Positions 10,244 to 21,190 of a stretch of DNA of 64,000 bases are shown here, in pieces; the first letter of the stretch is position 1; every line of letters begins with the position of its first letter. The stretch is from Bedellia somnulentella (taxonomy: Eukaryota > Arthropoda > Insecta > Lepidoptera > Bedelliidae), in assembly GCA_963576735.1 (NCBI GenBank), contig OY755177.1, forward strand, positions 2,666,001 to 2,730,000, written 5' to 3'. Under the pieces are notes generated by a model. That model searched no databases. It saw only the letters and a list, made by a program, of their open reading frames with translations, and had not been told where the DNA came from. Both the position numbers and the translations under genes were made by a program.

Positions 10244-10622
10244 TTATAGAGTTAGAGCTTCCCTGTAAACAATATTTGACGTTGTTGTATTTTGGGGCAG
10301 CAAAATAAATTGATGTTCAGTAGCTTCCACCCGCGACAGGCCAACGTACAGTTGACCGTGAGTAAAACAATTCTTTCGCAGGTCAATCCCTACTAATTTG
10401 AAGGTTTGGCCTTGGAACTTATTAATTGTTAAAGCAAAAGATGTTTTAACCGGAAATTGTAGCCGTTTAAATGGAATTGGCAGATCAGTTGGGATCATCG
10501 GTATCCTCGGTATATGAGCTAATTGACCGGCTGCTGGGCCAGTGATAATAGTCGCTACAATTAAATTTTGCTTTAACTCTTTGATAAGCAGCCTCCCGTA
10601 CCCCTTCGTGACGCCTGCAACA
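10244..10622 (-). pseudogene. Helitron helicase C-terminal remnant
   Basis: A frame open from about 10622 and ending at 10244. It reads GYGRLLIKELKQNL, then IPRIPMIPTDLPIPFKRLQF, then FALTINKFQGQTF and HGQLYVGLSRV. The NKxQGQT and HGQLYVxLSRV blocks are the last conserved helicase motifs of Pif1-like Helitron proteins. Rep nuclease and the rest of the helicase are absent. The enclosing Helitron termini explain its presence. An ATG exists at 10498, but homology extends above it. Confidence 0.85.
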
Positions 10623-11194
10623 ACTTACTATGCATAGCTAATCGAGCTGAGTTTTATCTATTTTTTTTATTCGAGATAACTTTCGAATGGAATGTTCGAA
10701 TTGAATAATTCAAAAAGTAATATAAGGGTATTGAAGTAGTCTGAAATAATATATACGTTTTTTATAAGGATTACATAGGTACAAATAAAGAGCCTTTTCT
10801 AAAGCAGGATTTTAATTTAATTTTAAATAATTTTATATAATGACGCTTGTTGTGAGATAACTATAATAGTTAGAGACATGCTGTCGGGTCATTTTTTTTA
10901 GATAATGATGTGTTGTATAAAATTGTAGTACATCATTTTATTCTATTTTCAATAGTTTTCGCAGCGCACGCGATGTAAATATTTTTTTTGGTATTTCTTT
11001 AACACCTTGGGTTACATTTTTGAAGTTTACGTAAAGATCCCTAATTTTTTTGAAAATGAAATACAGCCTATGTCACTTGGGAATAGTGTAGCATTAAAAC
11101 AGTGAAAGAATTTTTCAAATCCGTCCAGTAGTTTTGGAGCCTATTCAATTCAAACAAAAAATCAAACCTTTCCTCTTTATAATATTAGTATAGA

Positions 11195-11923
11195 TAAATA
11201 ATTGTACGCATCAAGATAAATTACATATCACTATATGAGACGAATGTGTAGGTGTGGTGTGTCATTAATTCGTATGTATATATAACCTGTGGTCGGCAGT
11301 GACACTGACCTTGAAATCGTAAGTAAACATGTGTTACATGGCTATGTATGGAAACTTGTTGACTTACTTATGCTTTGGATGGTGTTGTATCGTTTCTGTG
11401 CTAGATGTAGATGTTTTTATACCTCATTCATGGATAGGTGTAATCTATAGGTGAAGATTTTTAAATGTCAGTGTGCATTCTTAATTAGCATAATATTGTT
11501 TGTATTAGTCTGTTAATCTTCCAAAGAAAATAACCTCACGCAGAGAGCAGACACAAGGTTAAAGATATTAACAGAGGTAATATTCTATGTACGATTCTGG
11601 CGCCTTTTGTGCTTTGGTTACGTAACATTTTTCATACATGAATTTCCTCTCCGGACTAAGGAAGCCTACCTACCTTTTAGTTTTCCATTTTGCTGCTTAA
11701 TATACTTTACACTATTTATCCGTTCGCTATGTGCCCAAATCATCGTAATATTCCCTTAATATCTTTTTGCTACATCATTACTCTCAGAGCAACATCAAAA
11801 TAGATAATATAATCAATATCAATTGGGTTTTTTAATTCTTGCTCGTTAATTATCAATTTAGTTTTCTATCATTACAAATAATATAATGGCCAATGGGAGA
11901 GAATCTAAACCTTTCGTTTAAAA
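11195..11923. other. Unassigned spacer
   Basis: AT-rich, with no frame or repeat that I recognise. Confidence 0.5.
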
Positions 11924-12140
11924 GACATACATATACTCATGGCTATAAATCACAAAAAGAGGTAGCCAGAGATTCAGAGCTAGAAACTCAGCCACATTTG
12001 GAAGTTGATAGGGGAGAAGATGGTAAAATTAAAGTATTGTTGGTGATGGGTCTCCAACCGCATCGCCCAAAAACCACTTTAAAAAGCCCCATACTCTTCT
12101 AACGACACCCGTGGGTAGGAAGGGGTAGTGAAATACTAAA
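11924..12140 (-). mobile_element. SINE A, diverged
   Basis: Tail gacatacatatactcatgg at left and the middle block gatgggtctccaaccgcatc. The head end is decayed (gacacccgtgggtagg). Older than most copies here. Confidence 0.8.
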
Positions 12141-13371
12141 CTGATTGAAATACTACACTTTTCTGAATTGATTTGGTGAAAGGCTTAAACCTTCTAAGGC
12201 AAGGCTTAGTCACGATTTCTTAAATTTATATCAAATCGTAAATACACTTAATACTTACAATAATGTAAAGAAAATCTCATATGCATATTCGTAGGTTTAT
12301 AGTACTTATAGTGATATAGAGTATTTACTATACTTCCTTTATCATTTTATGACGTCGGAATGAGCCATAATTAATATTAACTAGGGTAACATACGTGGGA
12401 GGTGATATTATCTTATAATCGTAAAATATGCACACTAAAGTCAATAAACGTGTTATCAATTATAGTTGTCTCTGTCTAACGCAAGGTGATTGAACTGAGT
12501 GAAAGGGACAGAACGTAATGTCTGTGGGATGATTAGGGCTGTCCTGTGAAGTTTTATATGTTCGTTCTCATAAAGAAAAAATGTGGAGCTTCTGAAAGCC
12601 TTCAGTATTAAAATTATATACTTACTATGAAACGTTTATGTTGAATTAAATTTGACTCAATTAACTTCATCCTTTGCCACAACATGCAACATCAGGCAAC
12701 ATGTCACAAATAAATTATTTTTCAATCGAAACCCTAAGTCTTATTATTTTTCAGATACAAATAGGGTATTGACTAGACTGAACACTAGAATAATGTAAGT
12801 AGTTTGACAACCCTAATACCAGGTCAGTTGTAATAATGTAACAAATGATTCCATTCCACGGAAGGACTGCACCGGTTATGTCAACCCACGTGGACAAATA
12901 CATTCAAACTCCAGACCAAGTAAAACTATTTTGCAACGCATCATTTTCTGTCCCTTTTTTCTTGCTAATGAAAAACAGAGATAGAAATATATTTACGTGT
13001 TATTATGGATGTGAATACAGGTTATGTTTTCCTGAGTCATCGTATTGTGCGTGTGTTTTATCTGTGGAGTGTGTTCTGTTTATTACCTAACCAGGGGGCT
13101 AGGTTGGAATGGAATTGGATTCTTTGAGTTAATGTTTGGATCAAAGCTGAAAGATTGTTTGTTTAGTTCGTAAAAAGAAGACTGTAGGGGACAATTTTCT
13201 CATAAATTACTAATTAGGCAAGAATATAAAAATACCATTTTCCTTACTATTGGCTGATAACCGTCTAGTCTGTTGTATATTTCCAATTAAAGTGCATTCA
13301 GGACTATCTTCGTCCATGAGTAGGATTAGCTTCTGGGTCGGGTGAAGTAGAGGCAACGTTTACGAAGAAAA
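12141..13371. other. Unassigned spacer
   Basis: No gene, RNA or repeat recognised. Short frames (e.g. 12845-13090) have no coding signature that I can see. Confidence 0.5.
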
Positions 13372-14000
13372 AAACCGGCCAAGTGCGAGTCGGATCGCGC
13401 ACTAAGGGTTCCGTACTATCATATATATAGAAAATCCCGTTTGTGTGAAAATCATGGGAGCCAAATTAGGTAAGTAATTTGATTTATGACGTTTAAAAAT
13501 AGAACTACTGGCTAGATCTCATTCAAACCAATTTTCGTTAGTAGTTTGTATAGTAATACACATCATATATTTTTTTCAGTATTATCATGCCCATATTTTA
13601 GAAGTTACGGGGGGGGACACACATTTTAGCACTTTGAAAAAGTCTCTCGCGCAAACTATTCAGTTTTGAAAAAAATGATATAAGAAACCTCAACATCATT
13701 TTCAAATACCTTTTGCAAGATACCCCACACGTATAGGTTTGATGAAAAAAAAAATTTGAGTTTCAGTTCTATGTATGGGGAACCCTAAAAATTTTGGTTT
13801 TTTTTTTCAGATTTTATTTTAAAATCTTAATGCGGTTTACAGAATACATCTACGCACCAATTTCCAATAATGTAGTTCTTATAGTTTCGGAATAAACTGG
13901 CTGTGACATACGGACGGACGGACGGACGGACGGACAGACAGACAGACATGACGAATCTATAAGGGTCCCGTTTTTGCCATTTGGCTACGGAACCCTAAAA
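13372..14000 (+). repeat. Repeat family F, copy 1
   Basis: Starts aaaccggccaagtgcgagtc and ends ctacggaaccctaaaaa, with a CGGA/CAGA microsatellite near 13911-13948. The family is widely seen in arthropod genomes. Nearly identical to 57552-58170. The block gggttccgtac near the start is inverted against tacggaaccc at the end. Mobilising mechanism unclear. Confidence 0.85.
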
Positions 14001-14420
14001 ATGGTTGTTTTTAAGGTTGGGATGTTAAGTCTTATATATGATTATAATTATAGTTCAGTTAGACATACAGAAGTCCCCATAAAATGAACCTCATGTAACT
14101 AACTCTTGATTACTCTCATTGTTACCAAACCGTGCATTCAGCACAATCGCTGCTTTATAAGTCAAATCAAATAACGTAAAACCTTACAATGTTTTCAAAA
14201 ACAGTTAAAACAATACACGCAGAAACTGTTGATAAAGTTATAAACTCACACCGTTAGGTGACGCGAGAGTACGGTACCGCGCCGCCACCGCCGCCCCGTC
14301 CCGCTCATATCAGGAGATTACTGATGATGGAAGATTGTATAAGACCATCTATACGAATTAATAAAAAAATCTTCTTTACTTTTTATCAGATCATACGAAA
14401 TATAGTATCTTTAACATTAA

Positions 14421-14676
14421 CATACATACATACATACATATACTCACGGCTGTATATCCCTAGAAGGGGTAGCCAGAGCTAAGGAATTAGAAATTCCTCA
14501 GCCACTTTTGGAAGTTGCTTGGGGAAAAGATAAAGTATAATAAAGGTTGTTGGTGATGGGTCTCCAACCGCATCGCCCAAAAATCCCCTAAAAAGCCCCA
14601 ATACCGTTAGTCGCCTTTTACGAACACCCACCGGAAGAAATGGGGTAGTGCTATTCTAAGCCGACACTACACAGCA
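14421..14676 (-). mobile_element. SINE A, full length
   Basis: Complete head and tail, with an 8-bp duplication aacattaa at 14413-14420 and 14677-14684. Confidence 0.9.
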
Positions 14677-14954
14677 AACATTAATTAAACGACGACATTA
14701 ACATTAAATAAACTGTAATTAGCGAGCTAACTACGGTTTTGCCTGCAGTGACTTTATTGCTGACTTTTTATAATACGTGACCCAAGTAAAATTTAATGAT
14801 GAAACATGTGTTTGCATTCTGTTACTGTACCACAATGCAGTATACAACGTATTCAAACGTTCGTACAATTTCAATACTTGTTACTTTGAGGTTCCTTTAG
14901 TAAAATATAACGTTACGAATAGTACAAAATAAAGAAAGTCAATGGCGGTATTCC

Positions 14955-15170
14955 TTATAAACTTTTTAAACTCTCGCGGTTTGTAGACATTATATATAAT
15001 AATAATCGGGATTAACCAACGCACATTTTAAATGCCAGCTCGTGACCACGGCACCAGTAGGTGTGCCGAAACGTCGGGCAAACATATCACTTAAGTGATT
15101 TTAAAATGTTCATTGGTTAATCCCGATTATTATAATGTCTACAAACCGCGAGAGTTTTAAAAGTTTATAA
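14955..15170. mobile_element. Palindromic MITE-like element, 216 bp
   Basis: Arms of about 70 bases: left starts TTATAAACTTTTTAAACTCT, right is its inverted match ending at 15170. A further small palindrome ccgaaacgtcggg-type sits in the loop. Flanks are ggcggtattcc (14944-14954) and ggtggtattcc (15171-15181), an 11-base repeat with one mismatch. Confidence 0.75.
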
Positions 15171-15181
15171 GGTGGTATTCC

Positions 15182-15718
15182 TTGTTTCTTTTTGCACCAT
15201 ATTGTATAAAAATGAGTTAATGTCTTAGTTAAAGAATAATTTATTTATGAATAAAGTATTCTAAGCCAAAAACTATTAACCGTGGAACAATTTTCTTCGC
15301 AGTATTTTTTAACGTACAATTAAACGGTCGCAAAACGTGGCTATTGCTCTCAATGTAATACAGCTATAATGACAGCGTATAAAAAGTCCGGTACTAATTG
15401 AGGTACGCGAGATATTTCCAACAATCACATATCGCAGACATATTATATTTCAACAGCACATTCCCATATTTCAAGCGGTGTGAATCTCATCGGTTCGCGT
15501 GACGTTCATTGTTTTACTGCGGCATGGAATAACGTGCGAGAGGATGTGCCGTAACTAAGTTGATTTACATGGGTTTGAGATGGACAAAACAGTAGGATGT
15601 AAAGCGATTTGGTGTACTCTGAATTTTCATTGACCTTTGATGTTTTAATTAACCTTCATCTAATTCCTCTTCTTAAGGTTTTAAAACGATAATGGGTTAT
15701 TTAACTGCTCTTGCTAAA
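15182..15718. other. Unassigned spacer
   Basis: No gene or repeat recognised. Confidence 0.5.
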
Positions 15719-16121
15719 TCTATACTAATATTATAAAGCTGAAGAGTTTGTTTGTTTGAACGCTAGGATCTCAGGAACTACCCAATCAAATTGAAAAATT
15801 CTTTTTATGTTGAATAGTCCATTTATTGAGGAAGGTTTTAGGCTATATATCTTCACGCTGCAACGAATTGGAGCAAAAAATCAGCGAAAGATGTTGCAAA
15901 AACGGGGAAAATTATTCATATTGGCAGGCTTCCGTTGTGTGCGCTGCGTAAACGGTTGAAGTTACCCAAAAAGTATGCATTGAAGAAATATTTCTCTTTA
16001 AACGATCTAAAAAAATGTCCGCGACAGTATATGTCTAGCTTTTAAGATTGACTCACTATAACCATTTTTATGGTAATCAAATTTGGTTGAAATTAATGCA
16101 TTATTGCCAATTATTTGCATA

Positions 16122-16517
16122 CTAGCTGACCCCACAGACTACGTACTGTCAAAAGTGTAGACTTTCACGTCGTCAAACTGAAATATTTAACTGACCTGTT
16201 GAGGGTCTCTGTCATGCGATGAGAAAAAAGGTGTTTTTCATAGCGTCCTCACAATTTTTTCAGTTCATAAGTTTTAAGTTTATAAGTATAGTAGTTTCGG
16301 CTGAGCATTGATTCTAAGTCAGTTAGTCTATTTAACCATTTTTTAAGAAAATTTATTGATCAATTAATTTTTCTGGGATAAAAAGTGTCCTATTGTGTTA
16401 ATTAGATCATTATCTGGCTTCCTGTAAATTTTATTTTAAATGCGTTCTGTGAAGTAGTCTTCATTTAGCTACAAACACACAAACATCTAAGCTTTCACAT
16501 TTATAATATTAATAGGA
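16122..16517 (-). mobile_element. Small Helitron-like element G
   Basis: Minus-strand 5' end TCCTATTAATATTATAAATG stops at 16517. Its 3' end is CTAG (16122-16125) after a ctgaccccacagacta-type segment. Flanks are A and T. 396 bp, non-coding. Confidence 0.65.
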
Positions 16518-16529
16518 TTAGGCTTTAAG

Positions 16530-17140
16530 CTTCTCGCGCAGCCTGCGCCTCGCCGGCCAGCGCAGCGTCTTGTCTTACGCTTCATGCACGCGTGTAAATT
16601 TTGTTACGAAGTAATTTTAAAATTGTATTATCTCCTAAGATGTTTATTTAAATTAAGTGATGCCAAGGACAATTTTGTTCTCAATTAAATACTCTCAATC
16701 AACAACATATTTATTTGGATAAAGATGAATATTATGTTGATAAAACATTATGGCAATTAAGCATTAAATTCGACCGAATTTATTTACCATAAAAATGGTT
16801 ATAGTAAGTGAAACTTAAAAGTTAGACATATACTGTCGCGGGCATTTTTTTAGATCATTTAAAGAGAAATAATTCTTTAATACTTTTTTTTATGGGTAAC
16901 TTAAACCGTTTACGCAGCGCACACAACGGAAGCCTTAGTATGAATAATTATCCCCGTTTTTGCAACATTATTCGCTGATAGTTTGCTCCTGCTGGTCGCA
17001 GCGTGATGATATATAGCCTAAAACCTTTCTCAATAAATGGACTATTCAACACAAAAAGAATTTTTTAATTTGATGAAGTAGTTCCTGAGATCCTAGCGTT
17101 CAAACAAACAAACTCTTCAGCTTTATAATATTAGTATAGA
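16530..17140 (-). mobile_element. Helitron D, reversed copy
   Basis: 5' end complement of TCTATACTAATATTATAAAG ends at 17140 before a T. Its body is an inverted match to 15719-16120 and to 17450-17640. With the plus copy it forms arms of about 400 bases. Confidence 0.75.
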
Positions 17141-17141
17141 T

Positions 17142-17440
17142 ATTAGAAGAAGAAGAAGAAAGACGTTTATTCGCCATGTGTGGCACAAAAAACATACAAA
17201 CAAAAAGTAATAATATACATAATAACTATTAAAATAACTTAAAATTAACACAATATTAAATATGAAAAAAAGAGGAAAACAAACAACTTAACAAAAACAA
17301 ACTAATTAATACTTATTCTAAGTCCTTTGCGGCACTGCAACAGCGAATTGGTACTGACTCAGCATTACGTTGTGAATCGTTTGACTCCCAACACTGATTT
17401 TCAGTCAGTACCATTACACGACCTAATATTAATCCTAATA
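17142..17440 (-). repeat. Probable LINE 3' end
   Basis: On the minus strand it ends ggcgaataaacgtctttctt followed by TTC repeats: a polyadenylation-like AATAAA and a simple-repeat tail, as in 5'-truncated LINEs. No coding part remains. Confidence 0.45.
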
Positions 17441-17671
17441 AAAAAATAAATGTGTTGTTGATTTAGAGTATTCAATTTTAAACAAAATTGTCCTGCACAT
17501 CACTTCATTTAAATTAACATCTTAGAAGATAATACAATTTTAAAATTACTCCGCAACAAAATTGACACGCGTGCATGAAGCGCAAGACAAGACGCTGCGC
17601 TGGCCGGCGAGCGAAGTGACCCGCGCGACAAGCTTATGTTTAAGTCTTATAAGGAATAGTTGTAAGTAATA

Positions 17672-17930
17672 CAAACATACATACATATACTCACGGCTAT
17701 AAATTCCTAGAAGGGGTAGCCAAGGCCAAAGAATTAGACACTCCTCACCCCCTTTTGAAAGTTTAGTGGGGAAAAGATGGTAAAATAAAGGTTGTTAGTG
17801 ATGGGTCTCCAACCGCATCGCCCAAAAATCTCTTAAAAGCCCCAATACCGTTAGTCGCCTCTTACGTACACCCACCGGAAGAAATGGGGTAGTGCTATTC
17901 TAAGCCGACACTACACAGCAACAATAGCAA
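17672..17930 (-). mobile_element. SINE A, full length
   Basis: Complete, with a 9-bp duplication taagtaata at 17663-17671 and 17931-17939. Confidence 0.88.
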
Positions 17931-18495
17931 TAAGTAATATAATATTGATTAACAAATCATCATTTAAATTCGTGTACTATCTATGTTTGGAGGTATAGTC
18001 GTTGAAACAAATATATTTCTTTTTGTAGTCATGAATTTACACTAGATGGCGCTGACTGTATATATCCTACATCGCGGTATGATCTCTTCTTTGTTTTTGT
18101 ATAAATACTTAAACTTGACTTTTACGGTTTTCTTAGTATCTCTTCTCTTTACAGATTTATAGAATTCACAATTCAGTGTATTCAACAACTAAACATATAA
18201 ATATATCATTTACGCAGAAGTACTTTAAGATATATTATTTCTTATTTAACAACACAAATTGACGCGGACGAAGTCGCGGGGAACAGCTAGTATAATATAT
18301 TTTTACAGAAATAGATCAAGTTAGTCCCTATAAAAGTACAAAAACTTATGGTTATCGTTGACAATGAGCCATGCACGGCACCCATGGATAGACAAAGAAA
18401 TAAATTGCAGGTGGTGCTGTAAAACCAAACAATATATGTCATAATTAAAGTTCTATACATTTATGTATATATATGAATATATTTCTTATAGTTTT

Positions 18496-18747
18496 GCTGT
18501 GTAGTGTCGGCTTAGAATAGCACTACCCCATTTCTTCCGGTGGGTGTACGTAAGAGGCGACTAACGGTGTTGGGGCTTTTAAGGGATTTTTGAGCGACAC
18601 GGTTGGAGACCCATCACCAACAACCTTTATTTTACCATCTTTACCCCACTCAACTTTCCAAACGTGGCTGAGGAATTTAGAATTCCTTAGTTCTGGCTAC
18701 CCCTTCTAGGGATTTATAGCTGTGAGTATATGTATGTATGTATGTAT
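18496..18747 (+). mobile_element. SINE A, full length
   Basis: Head gctgtgtagtgtcggcttag, tail of TATG repeats. Short duplication gttttg at both ends. Confidence 0.9.
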
Positions 18748-19581
18748 GTTTTGAGCAAATTTAAGCAAATTTAAACTTTAAACGTTAATGGTTCTCGCAA
18801 CAAATGCTGGTGATGTGTTCTTTTAAGCTAGCCAAATTACTAACAGCGTAGTAATGTAAGGTCTTTAATTATCAAACAAAACAGAAAGCTTACATGTCGG
18901 CCGTTAGCGGACAATAATAACTTCATAAAAAGTTGACAGAAAAGTTTACGTGAAAGTTATAGTTTTCAGTAATCTTACAAGTTGGTAATACCAAAGCTCT
19001 GTGAAACCAAAGTGAGTGGAGACAATAAGTAGCCAAAACTTAATGAACTCGAATGAAACGAAACATTTAATGTGGGAGTCCAACTTGCATTTGGAATGTT
19101 ATCCCAATGTTCTTCAGAAAGCTGTTAAATATTATAAGTATTAAAATGGCAAATATATTTTAGTAGTTATAATTTTGTCTGATTTTTAGTGCAAATCTTG
19201 CATTTTCACTATTTTGTGAATGAATTTAGGTCCATATAATCCACTTCCTAAACGCAATTCAACTTCGTTAAATGGTCTCTTTGACTGTTCTATTCCACGA
19301 AGTGTCACACACAGCAGAACGAGTTAATATGTATCTATCGCATGTGAGTGTCTAATTAATGAATAATTATTACTCGATTTAGTGAAAGATGCTGTCTCAT
19401 ATTAAAGTACACAATAGTTGGTATTTTTGAAGTCTACTGCTAGTTAGGTGTGAGGAGATTTTTGCATCTTTAGACCCTTTTGAAACATTTGCAAAGGTTT
19501 ATTAGTCTTCCTGCTTTTTCCAGAGAATTTTCTAGAAATGTTGCTTCTTAAAGATATGAAAACATAATCTTTATATCTACT
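18748..19581. other. Unassigned spacer
   Basis: No gene or repeat recognised. Confidence 0.5.
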
Positions 19582-19828
19582 TACATACATACATATACTT
19601 ACGGCTATAAATCCCTGAAGGGGTAGCCAGAGCTAGGGAATTAGAAATTCCTCAGACACTTTTGGAAGTTGCGTGGGGGAAAGATTGTGAAATAAAGGTT
19701 GCTGATGATGGGTCTCCAACCGCATCGCTCAAAAATCCCTTAAAAGCCCCAATACCATTAGTCGCCTCTTACGTACACCCATCAGAAGAAATGGGTAGTG
19801 CTGTTCTAACCCGACACTACACAGACTA
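19582..19828 (-). mobile_element. SINE A, full length
   Basis: 13-bp perfect duplication ctttatatctact at 19569-19581 and 19829-19841, among the clearest insertion signatures in the window. Confidence 0.92.
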
Positions 19829-20473
19829 CTTTATATCTACTCTATTCTATATTGCTAAGATGTTAAATAGTTTGAGCACATAGACAGATGGTTGCAACTT
19901 GCAAGTAAATCTGTAAAAGTGGTATATAGAGCGAATGTAGATGGTAATGACAGAAAAGGACAAGAACGAAGAAAACTTTAGGTGAAACGGAAAATTTGCT
20001 TGAAAATATTGTGTTGATGAACAGAAATCATTTCAAATAAAATCTGATTAGATCACCACCATCAAAGTAACCCCTGATAATAGTATGCAATTCATTATCA
20101 CACGGTCGTTGACCTTGTTTGACTATGTATTTAAGCCGTATTGCTAAATAGTTTAACCATCATTATCGTGTTAATTAACTGATAGTTACCTCGGCCCCGC
20201 AAGTTGTTAATAGTAGCTATTAAATTAACGAGATTTTGACGGAACGTGTCTAAACTGATAAAATATTTATCGAATATTTATTTACGACAACAGCACAAAA
20301 CTTCAAATCTAATGAATAAACAGTTAAATCTCACGTGAATGACATGACATGACACGTGATAAAGTAATTAATTTGTTAGAAACCTAGTTAGGAGATTCGT
20401 ATAGCAGGATTGGTTTGGTGTCACTTTCCGATACAACAAAATATTGCAATATGCGCATCGTATTATATTTCGT
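19829..20473. other. Spacer with a possible LINE B scrap
   Basis: A short segment at about 19920-19985 (tatatagagcgaatgtagat) resembles the IYRANVD part of LINE B. Otherwise nothing recognised. Confidence 0.4.
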
Positions 20474-20714
20474 GTAGTGTCGGCTTAAAATAGCACTAGT
20501 CCGTTTCTACCGATGGGTGTACGTAAGAGGCGACTAACGGTATTGGGGCTTTTAAGGAATTTTTGGGCGATGCGGTTGGAGACCCATCACCAACAACCTT
20601 TACTTTACCATCTTTTCCCCACTCAATTTTCCAAAAGTGGCTGAGGAATTTCTAATTCCTTAGCTCTGGCTTCCTTTCTAGGGATTTAGCCATGAGTATA
20701 TGTATTTATGTATG
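20474..20714 (+). mobile_element. SINE A
   Basis: 13-bp duplication tattatatttcgt at 20461-20473 and 20715-20727. The head lacks its first two bases. Confidence 0.92.
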
Positions 20715-20783
20715 TATTATATTTCGTAAAGCTGGTACACAAAAAAGCATTTTTTATCTTTCCATAAATAGCATTGTAAACCA

Positions 20784-21190
20784 AAATAGTACAGTCACCT
20801 AACCTACCAGGGGCGCATGATGACAATGTCACTAATTTATACGGTAGCCGCACGGCCGACCATTGTCAGCCTCGTATGGATGGCATCTTCACCTCGGAGC
20901 CATTAAGTAAATTGTTTGCTGGGAGCATAGGGAGGAGGTAAGTATGATATTCATGGTTCAAATTTCGCAACACATAATGTTTTTGTAAAGCCAATAAGTT
21001 AAACTGTTAAGCAAGCTTATTTGTCCCAGTCAACAACATTGTGTAATTAAAGCCTCTTTATTCCATATTACAGTAGCACTAATCCAAAATAGTGACAAAA
21101 CCTACCAGGGCCGCATAATGACAGTGTCACTCATTGTAGCGGCCCACACTAATTTGTATGGCAGCCGCGCTCATTGTTTGCCGTCCGATG
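20784..21190. repeat. Local direct duplication, two diverged copies
   Basis: 20784-20875 and 21080-21185 share ccaaaatagt, acctaccaggg, gatgacaatgtcact (a/g variants) and a tatggcagccgc block in the same order, about 300 bases apart. Confidence 0.65.

Larger units (their letters stand above)
2066..11194 (-). mobile_element. Helitron-1, expanded by nested insertions
   Basis: The left edge is CTAG (2066-2069) preceded, on the minus strand, by a GC-rich segment typical of lepidopteran Helitron 3' ends (complement of agcccgtcccggcttcgctc). The right edge is the complement of TCTATACTAATATTATAAAG, ending at 11194. The flanking bases are A (2065) and T (11195), the usual Helitron target. Its own sequence is only about 2066-2175 and 10169-11194, including a helicase remnant at 10244-10622. 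Everything between is later insertion. It is therefore an internally deleted copy that served as the landing pad of the nest. Confidence 0.8.
15719..18290 (+). mobile_element. Helitron D, interrupted (proposed extent)
   Basis: The 5' end is TCTATACTAATATTATAAAG at 15719 after an A. A matching 3' half with cgcgtgcatgaagcgcaaga lies at about 17450-17640. A Helitron 3' end, gcggacgaagtcgcgggg then CTAG, stops at 18290 before a T. I propose these belong to one plus-strand element opened by family G (16122-16517), a reversed D copy (16530-17140), a LINE 3' end (17142-17440) and a SINE A (17672-17930). The link to the 18290 terminus is inference. Confidence 0.5.

Noticed and set aside
13911..13948. 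Possible CRISPR-like or satellite array of CGGA/CAGA units
   Set aside because: Simple microsatellite inside repeat family F with no spacers.
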